Below are positions 38,769 through 50,000 of a stretch of 64,000 bases of DNA, piece after piece. Positions within the stretch are counted from its first letter, which is position 1; every line of letters begins with the position of its first letter. A program made the position numbers and the translations under genes. Location: the NCBI GenBank assembly GCA_013400975.1, contig WBMZ01005338.1, positions 1-64,000 on the forward strand, read 5' to 3'. This stretch comes from Atrichornis clamosus (Eukaryota > Chordata > Aves > Passeriformes > Menuridae). The notes below the pieces were generated by a model that searched no databases, was not told where the DNA came from, and saw nothing but the letters and a program-made list of their open reading frames with translations.

Positions 38769-41700
38769 CGTGTAGTGCTTTACTCTACTCAGATCAGCTT
38801 TGGACTGTGTATATGACCATGGAATAGGGGCCTTTGAGTAAAAAAGCAGCTCCAGACATTGGTAGTGTAGCAACGCGGGGAGTCCTAATGACAAAATATT
38901 TAGGATTCTCAAGGTTTCCCTTTACTTAATTTTTAGTTAAGTCATTAATTTGAAGAATAAACATGAAAAAGCACTTATTCCAATGAGTATTCAATTTTGG
39001 AAGAATCTAGAACAAACATGTTTTTAAAAAAAACTCCAAAAAACTAATGAATTCAATAGAAACCTGCATGGTTCCTGGCAGAGAAACGAGCTTCAGAGCT
39101 AAGCTTTACTCACAACTCAAATCAAACCAAATGCTCAGCCTTTCTAACTTTAAGAAAACTTTGGGTAAGTTTCTATTATGTATCTCAATTTTGCAAAAGA
39201 TGTAGATACTTGATTTTTTTTTTGAGTAAAGATGTTTTTCCAAGACAACAGAAGCCAAAATTCTGTCCATATGTCATGGCTGAACATCACTCAATTTTCC
39301 CTTCTCAGCTTCATGCTGTTTACAGCATAGATGGTTAACATTAGAAGCAGCTGCAAACTAAAGTGTGTGTATCTGAGCACTGCTTTATTGATTTTGCATT
39401 TTAAAAGCCCACAGTCAATTTGAATTCAAAATATGCAGTAAAGCAATCAAATTATCCTTTTAGCTTTTTTCTCCTCAGTCAAAAAAGTGCACACATAGAA
39501 AACCAATGGCCTAGTGTTAAAAACTCCATTTTTTATCCCAGAGCTTATGGGAAGTTTCAATGTCTCTTCAGCCTGGTAATGTGAAATGAGAAAGCCAAAG
39601 GACTGCTGAGCTGTTATTTCAAAATCAAAATAATGAGTAAGAATCATGAGTCCTGGTGCAGCCAAGCATAGACTCCAACAAAGTTATAAAGATTTATACT
39701 GAGAGGAGCTGTCTTCCTGTTAAACTGGATTGTTGTCAGATAAACTGTCAAGCCATTTTTTCCTTTCCCTATCCATACATGCATCTTTCCTTTTATACCC
39801 TCTGGCATAAACACCGAGTTCTCAGAGTCATCAGGGCACTGTTTTGGATGAGGGATGTTTCCTCTTTGAATGACTGACTCCTCCTCTCTTGATATCGGTA
39901 CCATGCTGACATTGCTGGAGGATTAAGGCAGAAACTGTTAGTGTGGGTTTCACTTATGAATGGCCTTTTGGCTTTCATATCGAGACCAAAGCAATTGGAG
40001 CGAAAGAGAAGCCACTCACAATTTTGTGACTTTCATTCTCTTCCAGGATCGCTGCCTGCAGAAGCTAAGTTGCTGAGATGTTGCTTTCTAAATCCTGCCT
40101 TGTGGCAACCCAAGTCAGTGACTTGCAACAAGAAAAGCTTGCTTGTGAGCCTGTACCCACTCTGGGATGTGGCTGGTCTGCTCATGCAGAGTTGCAGCAG
40201 GTACCAAGCTCAGAGCAGCTCACAGTATGTCTAAACTCACACTGCAGTTTGCTGGAAGCCAGCAACACGTCAGTGTGGGTGTCACACCACACGTACTTTC
40301 TCCTACCATACACATCTGAAGTGACTTCGCTGAGCTGCCTGCTTAACCTTTTCTGTTCATAACACCTGGGGGAGGTGAATGGGCTCAGTCTGTGCCACAA
40401 TGGTTTAATGTAATCTCCCAGCTTTTTTTGTGTTTTAGGCAGACTTTAACCTCAGCCTCAGGCCCAAACTGTGCTGTTAGGGAGAGTCCTGTAAGTGTAG
40501 CTCACAATTGTTGTCCATATTTCCAGCACAAAAATACAGTAGGAAGCACTGAGCCTCCCACCAGCAGATGAAAGTAGGCAAGACCTGTGGGCAGGGAATG
40601 CATGGTCTCAGTACCGAGTGTGAAACAGGAGAGAAACTACACTCCTATGCAAAATATGAGAAAATAAAAAAGCAATAATTAGTCATGTAGAAATGCCAAC
40701 AGATTCTCAGAGAGATACATTTTATGCCAGGTGGGTTGTGATTATGAACTGGGAGTGTGACCCACAAATTTTAAAGCTAGAGTATTATAAACTTTTGGGT
40801 CAGTCACCTGCATAACATAGGTTGCACTTATGTAAAATGGTCATGTATATTCACATGGTTGGGCTTGGGCCCATTTTTCACAAGGTTTCTCTTGTTTCTT
40901 CCCTTAGGCTGATTGTAATTTGAAATGGGATCAAGTATGTGAAGTACAGAGTTGTAGTACAGAGATGAAGTACATCTGATGTACCACACATCCATGGAGC
41001 TTTGCAATTAGCATTTGCAGCTGGATCCATCCACCAGCCTCATTTTTTAATTCATTCTAACTTCACAGAGTAACTAGAGAATTGTCCCACATTAGGAATT
41101 TGGCTGGTGCTACATGCCTGGTGAAACAGCTTTATCCATGCAATCCCACTGTGGAGATGTAACTTCAGCCAAGGCTGTAGCCTGTGGTGAGCCATAGCTA
41201 ATGGCTCAGGGAAATTTGCCTCTAATCTAAGACTTTTTTTATTATTTGTTTTTCTGTACAAGCTTTTGCCTGAACAAGTCTCAACATTGAAGTCCTATTT
41301 CCCATTCACCACAATTAGAAGAGCAAAATGTTTGTGGTCGTGAGGCCCAGACTAACTGCTTCTGACCTACTGAAAGCCTGCAGTGCCCTGCGTTATGTTA
41401 GGAGGATGCTGAAGGGGCTGGGACCTCCTCTGCTGCTCTACACAGGCGGTGTTTTGGTTACAGGCCGGAGGTGACCTTCATGTTGGAGAATTTTCCTCCT
41501 TCCTAATCTGCATGGAGCTGTTGTCTTCTGATACACCCTATAGCAACCACTCCAGACAAAACTGTAAAGATCAAAGCTGCTTTTATGAAACTGCAGAAGT
41601 TATTGAAGTTATGGACAAAGCAGAATCTAATAAACACTGACTCTTTGTTGGTAATGGCTCATCATATCTTAGCCATTCAAAAACCTCACAGCTGTCATTT

Positions 41701-42835
41701 CTGACTCCAACACGGATACTTTTCACTGCTAGGAGCAGTTGTCTATGTAGTTATAGTTGGGAAAACACAGTAGTCATGTCATAAACCTGTCAGCATACAT
41801 ATAAACCAAGAAGGAGGTAAAGACCTCATCCAAAAGTGAAGAGAAAAAAAATATTTCAAATTTGTACCTTTTAGTTTAAGCAATTAATATGACTTTGTAA
41901 AAAGCATTCAAAAGCACTAAGCTAGTGCAAGGATAATACATATTTTTTTATTACATACGTACTTATGCTTTTTTTTTTCCTCTGCCAACAGGACAAATCA
42001 TCAGGACAGGACTGGAAGAGAAAGTGAAAGCTCACCCTACACAACTGTTCCCTAAGTAATCTAATGGGAATAAGGTTTTAACAAGAAAGACAGAAGTTAC
42101 AGCCTGGCTTGCAAAGTCAAGGGAGGGAGAGGTATCAACACATCCCCTCAAGAGGTAGGTTGCTTCTACCAGGACCATCATGTAACCAATTAGCAGTGGC
42201 TGCCCTTCTGAAAAGATGTCCAGTGAAGTTGGACAACTCATAAATCTCTTACCACTGTCCTTTCTGACTTTAATACAATATCACATTGGAGTTTTAGTTT
42301 CTTTTATGGGGTCTTTGAAGGGATTTTTTTGTTCTTAACAAAGAGTGGTCCTTCTCTTCTAGTCTGTGTGTTGGAAACAGCAGCAGAGCTCATCCTGATC
42401 TTTGGTAACTTCTGCGAGAAGAGAAGAGACACACTGAAGTTGCCATGTTTACCATGAACCTTTTCTTGCTGTTATTTCACTAATGTTTAAAACACTGCAT
42501 GTCCAAACTGATGAGATGCTTGATGCCACATTTTATCAAGCTCCAGCATTTCAAGGGAATGCAAAGGAATAACTGCCAAAGGAATGATAAAATGCAGATA
42601 CCTGAACTTGGAGCAATGCTCTCAGAAGCACCTAAAAGAAATAAGAGTTTCATTTCTTTGAATTATTATCTCAGTGTAAGAACTTTTAAGAAGGGGGAAT
42701 GCTCTGACCTCAATGTCTCTTATGCAAGAACATGCTCTCCTCAAAGAGAAAGAAGCAAATTTTGTACTGTTAAGCTATTCTTGTGTCTAATGCAAGAATT
42801 CTTGTTTAGATAACTCAACAAATCACGCGAGCTTT

Positions 42836-42910
42836 CCACTGAAGTCAGCGGGACAGCTCACACGAGACACTCATGTGCCCTAAGTTTGCAAGATACTGAT
42901 CTCATATATT
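42836..42910. repeat. Possible fragment of an ancient amniote repeat
   Basis: CACTGAAGTCAGCGGGACAG followed by CTCACACGAGACACTCATG and CTAAGTTTGCAAGATACTG resembles, from memory, a dispersed archosaur/turtle repeat of the form ACTGAAGTCAATGGGACT, then CTCACATGCTTAAG. Divergence is high. Confidence 0.35.
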
Positions 42911-44039
42911 CATTATTTATTTATATATTGTTATGACATTCTTGTTTCGGTCTCATATTTGTGCCTCCCTTGCACTTTAAACAAAGCCTCTGTACACTTT
43001 TTGCCTATGATTTTGCATGGAGGGCAAGATGTACTTGAGGTTCATCATGGATATGAGTAAGAAAAATGTATCATTAGTCCATTTTCATAAGCCTCAGTAA
43101 AAAAAGAAGTCACTAATAAAAAAAAAATCACATATGTATTACATTATGCTACATTCATCTTCTTAACACAGATTGTAAATGGTGCTCTGTGGTTATGAAT
43201 TATTTTAATTTATTTTGTTCTGAGAAGCTTCATGAGTCACTGAACAGCACACAGTTTCTGGTGATTGCCGGGGCACATGTTTTTGTTACAGGAAACACTT
43301 AAACTACCAAACACATCTGTTTAAAAAAACAGTATAAAATGTACAGGTGCATGAAGGGGAAAAAAAAAAACCAAAAAACCTCTCAGCACCCCCAAAATAA
43401 CTTTTTCAATTTTTGTCTTTTTTTAACAGGAATCTCCCAATATTCCTAGATTTTAAAAACTTGCATATGGAGTCTGAGGAGCTCAGCTTTCTTTTATTTT
43501 TATTTTTTAAGCTTTTTTTTTTTTCATAGAAAAATTGAAAAAAATGGACTTCCAAAGCTAAGAAACCAAATTACTGAACAACAGAGGATCTCAAACTTAG
43601 ATGATAATTTTTTAATAAATAAAAACCCCTTTGTTTTTATTGGACAAAAGTACTGCAACTAGCACTCAGTGTGAGAAAGAATTTAGCCTAGATAACTGGA
43701 CCTACCAATCTGCATAGCCAATAAACAATTAACGTCCAAATAAAATCTATGTTTTTAAGTTTATTATATGGGGGTTTTTCAGCTGAATAACTTTCATTAA
43801 AACAATTGTGCCTAGTATTAGTCTGTAGTGATTCTATTCAACAGTGATTTAACACTGCAAATTTCTTATTTATTAAAATGCTAATTTACATTTTAGAACC
43901 AGTACTGTCTTTTCTGCTAAGGTGGTGGGAGTCAGACTCACACTTTAGGGTATGACATGGAGTAAGTAACCCATGATCCGTTGGCAACTCCAAGAAGATC
44001 CAGGATGCTCTTACAAAGCATACCCATATCCATCCTTTC
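42911..44039. other. Intergenic DNA, no gene recognised
   Basis: AT-rich with several A- or T-runs (for example around 43,361-43,371 and 43,514-43,524). No coding or RNA gene recognised. Confidence 0.6.
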
Positions 44040-44165
44040 ACCTTCCATTCGATCAGGCTGCTCAGACTGACCCAGTCTGGCCTTGAACACTTCCAGAGAT
44101 GGGGCATCTACAACTTCTCTGGCAACCTGTTCCAGTGCCTCACCACCCTCACAGAGCACAGAGCT
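44040..44165 (-). mobile_element. CR1 LINE fragment, near the ORF2 end
   Basis: CR1 is the main non-LTR retrotransposon of birds and is usually 5'-truncated. Read on the minus strand this piece gives GGEALEQVAREVVDAPSLEV followed by FKARLGQSEQPD, the conserved end of the CR1 reverse-transcriptase ORF. At DNA level the plus strand shows the complement with GGCCTTGAACACTTCCAGAG, then GATGGGGCATCTACAACTTC. The element is in minus orientation, heavily truncated and not functional. Its 3' tail is not recognisable; sequence left of about 44,040 has diverged or is unrelated. Confidence 0.88.
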
Positions 44166-44935
44166 TTAATGTGCGCTTTTGAAAGTCCCTCTTCTAAAAG
44201 CAAGCTAACAAGCAAGGAAAACAAACCAACAAACTGGAAGAGTTATTTCATAACTTTACCTAGCAAGTCACAAACATGATGAGTTGTTGGATATTCAGTA
44301 ACTCATCAGCTTTCTTTATGCTGCACTCTAATTTTACTTATTATTTATCAGCTTTCATTTGTGGACATCAGGCCTCTGTATTTTATGCAAATTAAAATAC
44401 ATTAATTTCCTCAGATGCATTAGAGAAAAACAATTTGCTTTGGAATGTGATAGGAATATGACTGGAGTTTTTTCTTTACAATCTTTGCAATAAAGATGTG
44501 GAATTTTTACAAAGAGCATAGCTCACAATATTTCATCACAATTTTGTAGTTATTTCATTTCCCTGTGGAGGTTTGATGTGTCACCAAGTACCACATAAGT
44601 CCTGAGATGTGATGTGGTATTGATTCAAACAGGGGTTTATGGATAATGTTGCCATTTATTGAAATAACTTCAAAAATTCTCATGGAGAACACATTTTGTC
44701 CTTTTATTACCTTTTTTCTTTTTCATTTTTGGCATGAGGAAAATTGCAATAGCTTATTTTGAGAGTTTAAGGTATCATTCCTAAAATCAGTATTTTTAAT
44801 CTTTTTTATTTTTATTTAAGGAAAAAGTAGCAAAGGCAAAATTAGTAGACATATCTCAAGCATTAAGTAACTTCAAACAGGAGCATAGCAGAACTCCCAG
44901 TGTAGACAGAAATGTATTAGGTGTTAAATACTTTT

Positions 44936-45005
44936 ATTCAGTGAAAGTATTCAAACACATACTTGGCTTCAGGCATGTGCAGTGCTGCCCCAGCAATGCA
45001 GTGAA
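44936..45005. repeat. Possible fragment of an ancient amniote repeat (opposite orientation to 42,836)
   Basis: ATTCAGTGAAAGTATTCAAA then CACATACTTGGCTTCAGGCA and TGTGCAGTGCTGCCCC follow, with substitutions, the order of a dispersed repeat I recall as ATTCAGCAAAGCACTTAAGC, then ACATGCTTAACTTTAAGCAT and GTGAGTAGTCCC. The agreement over three consecutive words makes this the best of the candidates of this family here. Confidence 0.45.
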
Positions 45006-45964
45006 ACAACTTGAAACAACTGCTAAATTTAATGCAGAAGCTTCAGTTCTATGGTTCTCAGAAAATTGCCAGCAACTATGGTTTGCTGGAGTAACCAGAC
45101 ATCCTTACTAGAAACCTCAGAAAGCTTTTCCATAAATACCATTTCTATTTTCAGAATCAATTTTTCTTGAATTTCTGCAACCAGAAATGAAGATAAGAAC
45201 TTTGTCCTTTAATTGTTCTAACCTACTATTAGTAATACAAAAGAGGGAAAGAGACAGCCTGCTACATATATATTCTACCTCTAGCGATCACAGCTGTTGA
45301 GTCAAAAGGACAATCAGTCTATTTGACATAGTTCTATCATCCACATCAGAATAATAAAAGGACAAAACTTGTTCAGCTTTGACCTGCTTGGGAGAAAAAA
45401 AGAAGGAATAAGAACACATAATTTTCTTCTAATATCCAGAATTTATAACTGTACAGATTTTAATTCATGTTTTACTAATTGAAATATCTTTAAAAAGTAC
45501 ATTCAGCAAATGGTCTTCCTTCTCAAGCTCTATCATTCTTTCTTAAGGTTAACACTAGTGGAACCCAAGATGAAAGATAAATCTTCTTTAAAAATATTAA
45601 TCATGAATTGCAAGAAAATATGAGCAAAAATATCAGTGAAGTTACTTTAAAAATATTCAGATTATTTTATAGTTTGCTTCTGGTTCTATTTCATATAAAT
45701 GCAAGTTGGACATCTACAACCTTTGGGTTAGTAACAGATGCTGTCATGAAGCTGATAATTTTTACATAAGTAAAAGTTAAATAGAATAATTTCAGGCCAC
45801 ACAGTGCTTCCAAAAGTTAGCCTGGCATGGCCAAGTTTGCACTGGTCCATGTTAAACTACATCTGGACACTCTGGACATATTTTTTCAAGTTTTATCATT
45901 TGTAGCTTTAGTTATGAATTTCACCTCTCAGGTTTTCTTCTGCCCAATGCTGAGCAAAGCCTTC

Positions 45965-46200
45965 AGATGCAGAGGCTGAGGGTGGCTCTGCTGTCTGTCT
46001 GCGTGCAGAAATGTTTGAAAGGTGCCTGCAGGTGCTGGAGCTGCCCTGCTGAGCGCGGGGGCTGGAGTCTGCGAGCGGCCTGCGTGGGCCAGGGAGGAGG
46101 AGAAATGAGTCGGGTGTGCAGGGGACAGGGAACCGTGGTCACTGTCCTACGTGATGCAATGAGTCACACAGATGCCAGCCTCACTGGGTATCAGCATGAA
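45965..46200. promoter_or_regulatory. CpG-bearing GC-rich patch with C/EBP-ATF and AP-1 motifs
   Basis: GC content and CpG rise over about 235 bases (GAGCGCGGG, GCGAGCGGCCTGCGTGG, GAGTCGGG). At its right end TGATGCAAT (46,152-46,160), a C/EBP-ATF type site, shares one base with TGAGTCA (46,160-46,166), a perfect AP-1 site. A candidate intergenic enhancer; alternatively an insertion of unknown origin. Confidence 0.35.
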
Positions 46201-46716
46201 CCTCAGAGAGTCTCTGCTTTTGCACTGCACACTCTGCAGCACCTACACAGAGTCTGGCATCTCACAGCTTTGTTTTTCTAGATGACTCTTGCTGCCATTA
46301 GCCCAGAGAAAGAGTAGCTATCCTTCCTAGTCTGCTTAAGATTCCCCCAAAGAGTGGTTGCTATTCTTAATTAAGCATGTCTGCTTTTCAGAAGTGATTA
46401 TTCCTTCAATCTCCTCTTTCAGTTTCTGCTCTGAGAGGGAAATGTTGCACAGTCTTGAAAATAAACTCTTACTTAAGTGCATTATGATGCACAACAGGGT
46501 CAGAAAAAAAACCCCAAACCCAAAACCAACCAACAAACCAACCTACTAACCAAAAAAAAAAAAAAAATCCACCCCAAAACAGTACAGAACAATTTTAAGT
46601 ATTTAACTTTGGACATACAGACCTTTAAATTTTAAGTAGACAGTTCATCTATCATGAGCAACATTGTAACAAGAAAATTAGTTTCTACCTACAATTTAAA
46701 TGCATCCTGACTGATA

Positions 46717-47058
46717 CAGAACCACAGAATTTTTAAGGTTGGGAAACACCTATAAGATCATGGAGTCCAACAGTTAATCCAGCACCTCCAGGTTCACCAC
46801 TAAACCACAGACCCAAGCGCCACTTCCACACATCTTTCTAATGTCTCCAGGGATGGTGACTCAACCACTTCCCTGGGCAGCTGTTCCAATGGTTGACAAC
46901 CCTCCTGGTGAAGAAATTTTTCCTAATTTCCAGTCTAAACCTCCTCTGACACAACTTGAGGCTATTTCCCCTCCTTTTGTCATTTGCTAGGAGGTCGAAG
47001 AGACTGACCCCTACCTTGCTACAACCTCCTTTCAGGTAGTTGTAAAGTCTGAGATATG
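46717..47058 (-). mobile_element. CR1 LINE, 3'-end fragment
   Basis: The plus strand shows the reverse complement of a bird CR1 3' UTR, starting with CAGAACCACAGAAT and TTTAAGGTTGGGAAACACC, then ATAAGATCATGGAGTCCAAC, and ending around TTTCAGGTAGTTGTAAAG. The 3' end therefore lies at the left, and the element is in minus orientation like the fragment at 44,040. The usual terminal short repeats are reduced to about one degraded unit. About 340 bases long, 5'-truncated and diverged, hence an old insertion. Confidence 0.95.
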
Positions 47059-50000
47059 TAGAGAGAGCATCATACTACTAATTGAACCTCTTTGTGGTTT
47101 TGATTTGATCAGATTTTAAATTAGCTGTTTGGTTCAGCAAATGTGACTTTAATTTTAACAAGAATTAAAACTATGTCTGATAACATATAAAGCTATAGCT
47201 ATTAAATTCCCTATAGCTTTAATAAAAGATTCTGTAACTATTAGGGAAAGCTTATGTCCAGCTTATAGCACTCATTTAATGTTGCATTTCAAAATGAAAG
47301 AGTCAGGCTTTGTTTTGATACAGGTTCATTATACACGCATCATAAACTTTGGGAAAAACCCACCAAAACATAGTGCAGAAAGATAATAATATGAAACAAT
47401 GACAAATATTTTGTTTCCTAATGGCAATCAATTAAATCATACATATTTTTGCTACTTTTTAAAGGATTTATAATCTGGGTGTTCTGGGTGGGTGAGCAGA
47501 TTTAGTGGGGAAAAAACCCAACCAATCAAACCAAACTATTCCACTGTTACTGGTGTCAATATCATCTTCACTGTTTTGGAACTTGATTCTGGGACCCATT
47601 GGACTGTGTAAATCAGCTGAATTACAGTCAAAGGCCTCAGCTATGTTGAAGGCAGTCCAGAGCTAGTTACAGGAGGGTGAATGCAGCTGAGCTACAAAAT
47701 AAAGCATTCCACACTATTCTGTTATTTTAAAATATCTATTAAAGGTATTAAAAAAAAAAAAAGGCAAAAATCTCTCTAGTAACAGAATATCCATTTACAC
47801 GAGACAACTTCTTCTGGAAGCAATAAAGGTGTCTATCTATGCAGTGCCCCGGATAGGTTTTCATTCAGAACAGGACCATTTTCTATTTAAGGCATTTCAC
47901 TCAACTAGAGATTCTAAAAGATCAAATATCACACTATAGGTTCTCCTTCATGCTCTGTGAAGGAGGTCTTGCATGCAAGCTGCTTTAAAGCACGTCATGT
48001 GCCAGAAAAAAAGCACAGTGGGGCTCTTTGTCCTTGGAAAGCAAAGCACACTGGCAGGTTGCTAGAAGCCCATGGGTAGCATCTAAAAGGCATAGAAATA
48101 TTTATGTCCATGTGCATACTTCCCCCCAAAATCTTAATAACTCAAAATCTTAGTTTAACACCTATATTCCCCAAGAGGTGTGGAAGCATTTGAAAGCGAT
48201 TCTCTCCAACTTATGATTTTTTTCCGTGAAATTTTATGCACCTGGAAACTCAGGTACTATGTAGCTCGTTGACTTTCCTGCTGTTAATAAATGGAGACAG
48301 GGAAACAGATACCCCAGTTTGCTCCACTTAGGTGCACAGCCCTTCCCAGCACTCCCAGGGAATCACCAGGCGCTGCTGGCATTCCCCAGCGATCACCTCA
48401 GCCTGGTGGATGCACCCAGGGGAGAGCAGGAGGCACTACTGTGGTGCCAGACCTGCCCTCTCTGCCGGCTGTTCTAGTTACAATTTGCTTTCCTCTTGGC
48501 CCGTGTTACTCTCACAATTCTGGCTGCACAGCCAGTCAGGTTTGAGAAAAGGAAACTTTACGAACTGTACCAAGAGCTGAGAGTTAAAGCAATGTCCAGC
48601 TGAAACACAAGCAATCTGTCACCACTGCTCTTCCATTCTGCTGCCTCAGCTACGGGGTTATGAGAAGTTAGATACCATCACAAGTGGTTATGGAATTTTT
48701 GGCTGAATCAATGAGCAACACATTTTCCAAGACATAAAATAGTCTACTAAAACCAAAGCTGGGGTCAATACCTCTTCCTATTCCTAAGTGCTTAGATTTC
48801 AGCACAACTGCTTTCCTTGTGGATCATGAGACTTTAATTCACTGAAAATTAAGGAATTGTTTTATAGCTTCACACTGTGTTATTTGCTAGTTTAGAATTG
48901 GACATAAATATAAAAAAATCAGAAAAAGGAAATCCAAGGGAATAATGACCAAAATACCATGCTCAGAAATATTCCAGAAACATCGTCTAATTTCAGAATG
49001 CCAAATCATAGCTTTTAAGAACTAAAATGTGACTTAGTCAAGCTTTGGGACCCCAGACACACAAAACTGATACCTTGCACATAGTTAGAGATTTTCCAGA
49101 ATTATCTAGATCTTCAAGTTCTACCTATCTCTTCAATTCTTCTCATTCCATGGTGAAATAATAACAATTCCTAAAAAAATAAAATTAAATTAAATTTAAA
49201 AAGTAAAACAAATGCTTAAAGTTGCTTACTTTTGTCCTTGCTGCAGACATGCTTCAATTGCCCAATGGCAAGGCCATTCAAGGCAGGCATCTAACTTGTA
49301 GGCTAGATTTCACTGCTGCCTCTAAATGTAAGTGCTCAGATTCCCTCTCTCATAGGCATTCTCAGACTAAAGAAAGATCAGAACCAGACTTTATACTTTT
49401 GAGACAAGTATTATAAGTGGAAGTACATGAGGAAAAAGATGAGTCACATCCCCTTCACCATCACCACTATCTCTCCTCTGCTTTGGAAGGAATTCGGTGT
49501 TGGCCTGGACTGTGCTCCAACCACAGCCACCAAACGCACTCCTCTCAGAACCTGGGCTTTGGCATCTCTCCCTCTGTGTCTGCATAGCAATGGCTGTTAT
49601 AGCAGATGTAGGCCTGTACCATTCTCTGGCAGCTGTGAGCCTAGATTTCACATCCACCTTGCCTTAGGGGGAGTTTACTAAGCCCAGACATTGATCTCAA
49701 GGGATTGTGTTGATCCAGCAAAACAGAAGTGCCAAGTTTTGAATTAATAAATCTCCACTGCTTGGTCTTTCTCTGGATCCAGCATTCTCATGCCCCAGTG
49801 CTCTCATGCCTCACCTTTCAATAGAAAGGTGTGTATGCAAATGCAACTGCAATAAGACTTTCAGTGGCTGCTGACTGGAATGGTTAATCCTACTCCCTAT
49901 CTATACAGCATGGATCTCCAGTGTTCAGCCCAGGAACACAGATATCTAGTGCTCCCCTAGTGAATCCCACTGCATTCGATTTAGTCACAGGTTCACAAAT

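Larger units (their letters stand above)
33021..42835. other. Intergenic DNA, AT-rich, no gene recognised
   Basis: Reading frames reach 123 codons (35,873-36,244, minus) without resemblance to known proteins. Notable structures are a CRE/ETS motif cluster at 34,027-34,066, a near-perfect tandem duplication at 34,514-34,644, T-rich sequence at 35,488-35,551 and an 11-bp inverted repeat at 38,701-38,768. A mildly GC-richer stretch lies around 40,000-40,400. Otherwise nothing nameable was seen. Confidence 0.6.
44166..46716. other. Intergenic DNA between two CR1 fragments
   Basis: AT-rich, no gene recognised. It holds a possible ancient-repeat fragment at about 44,936-45,005, a CpG-bearing GC-rich patch at about 45,965-46,200 and an A15 tract just before 46,568. 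Confidence 0.6.

Noticed and set aside
43886..44159. Two 73-codon minus-strand ORFs treated as genes
   Set aside because: They are the remnant of the CR1 reverse-transcriptase ORF; annotated as a mobile element instead.
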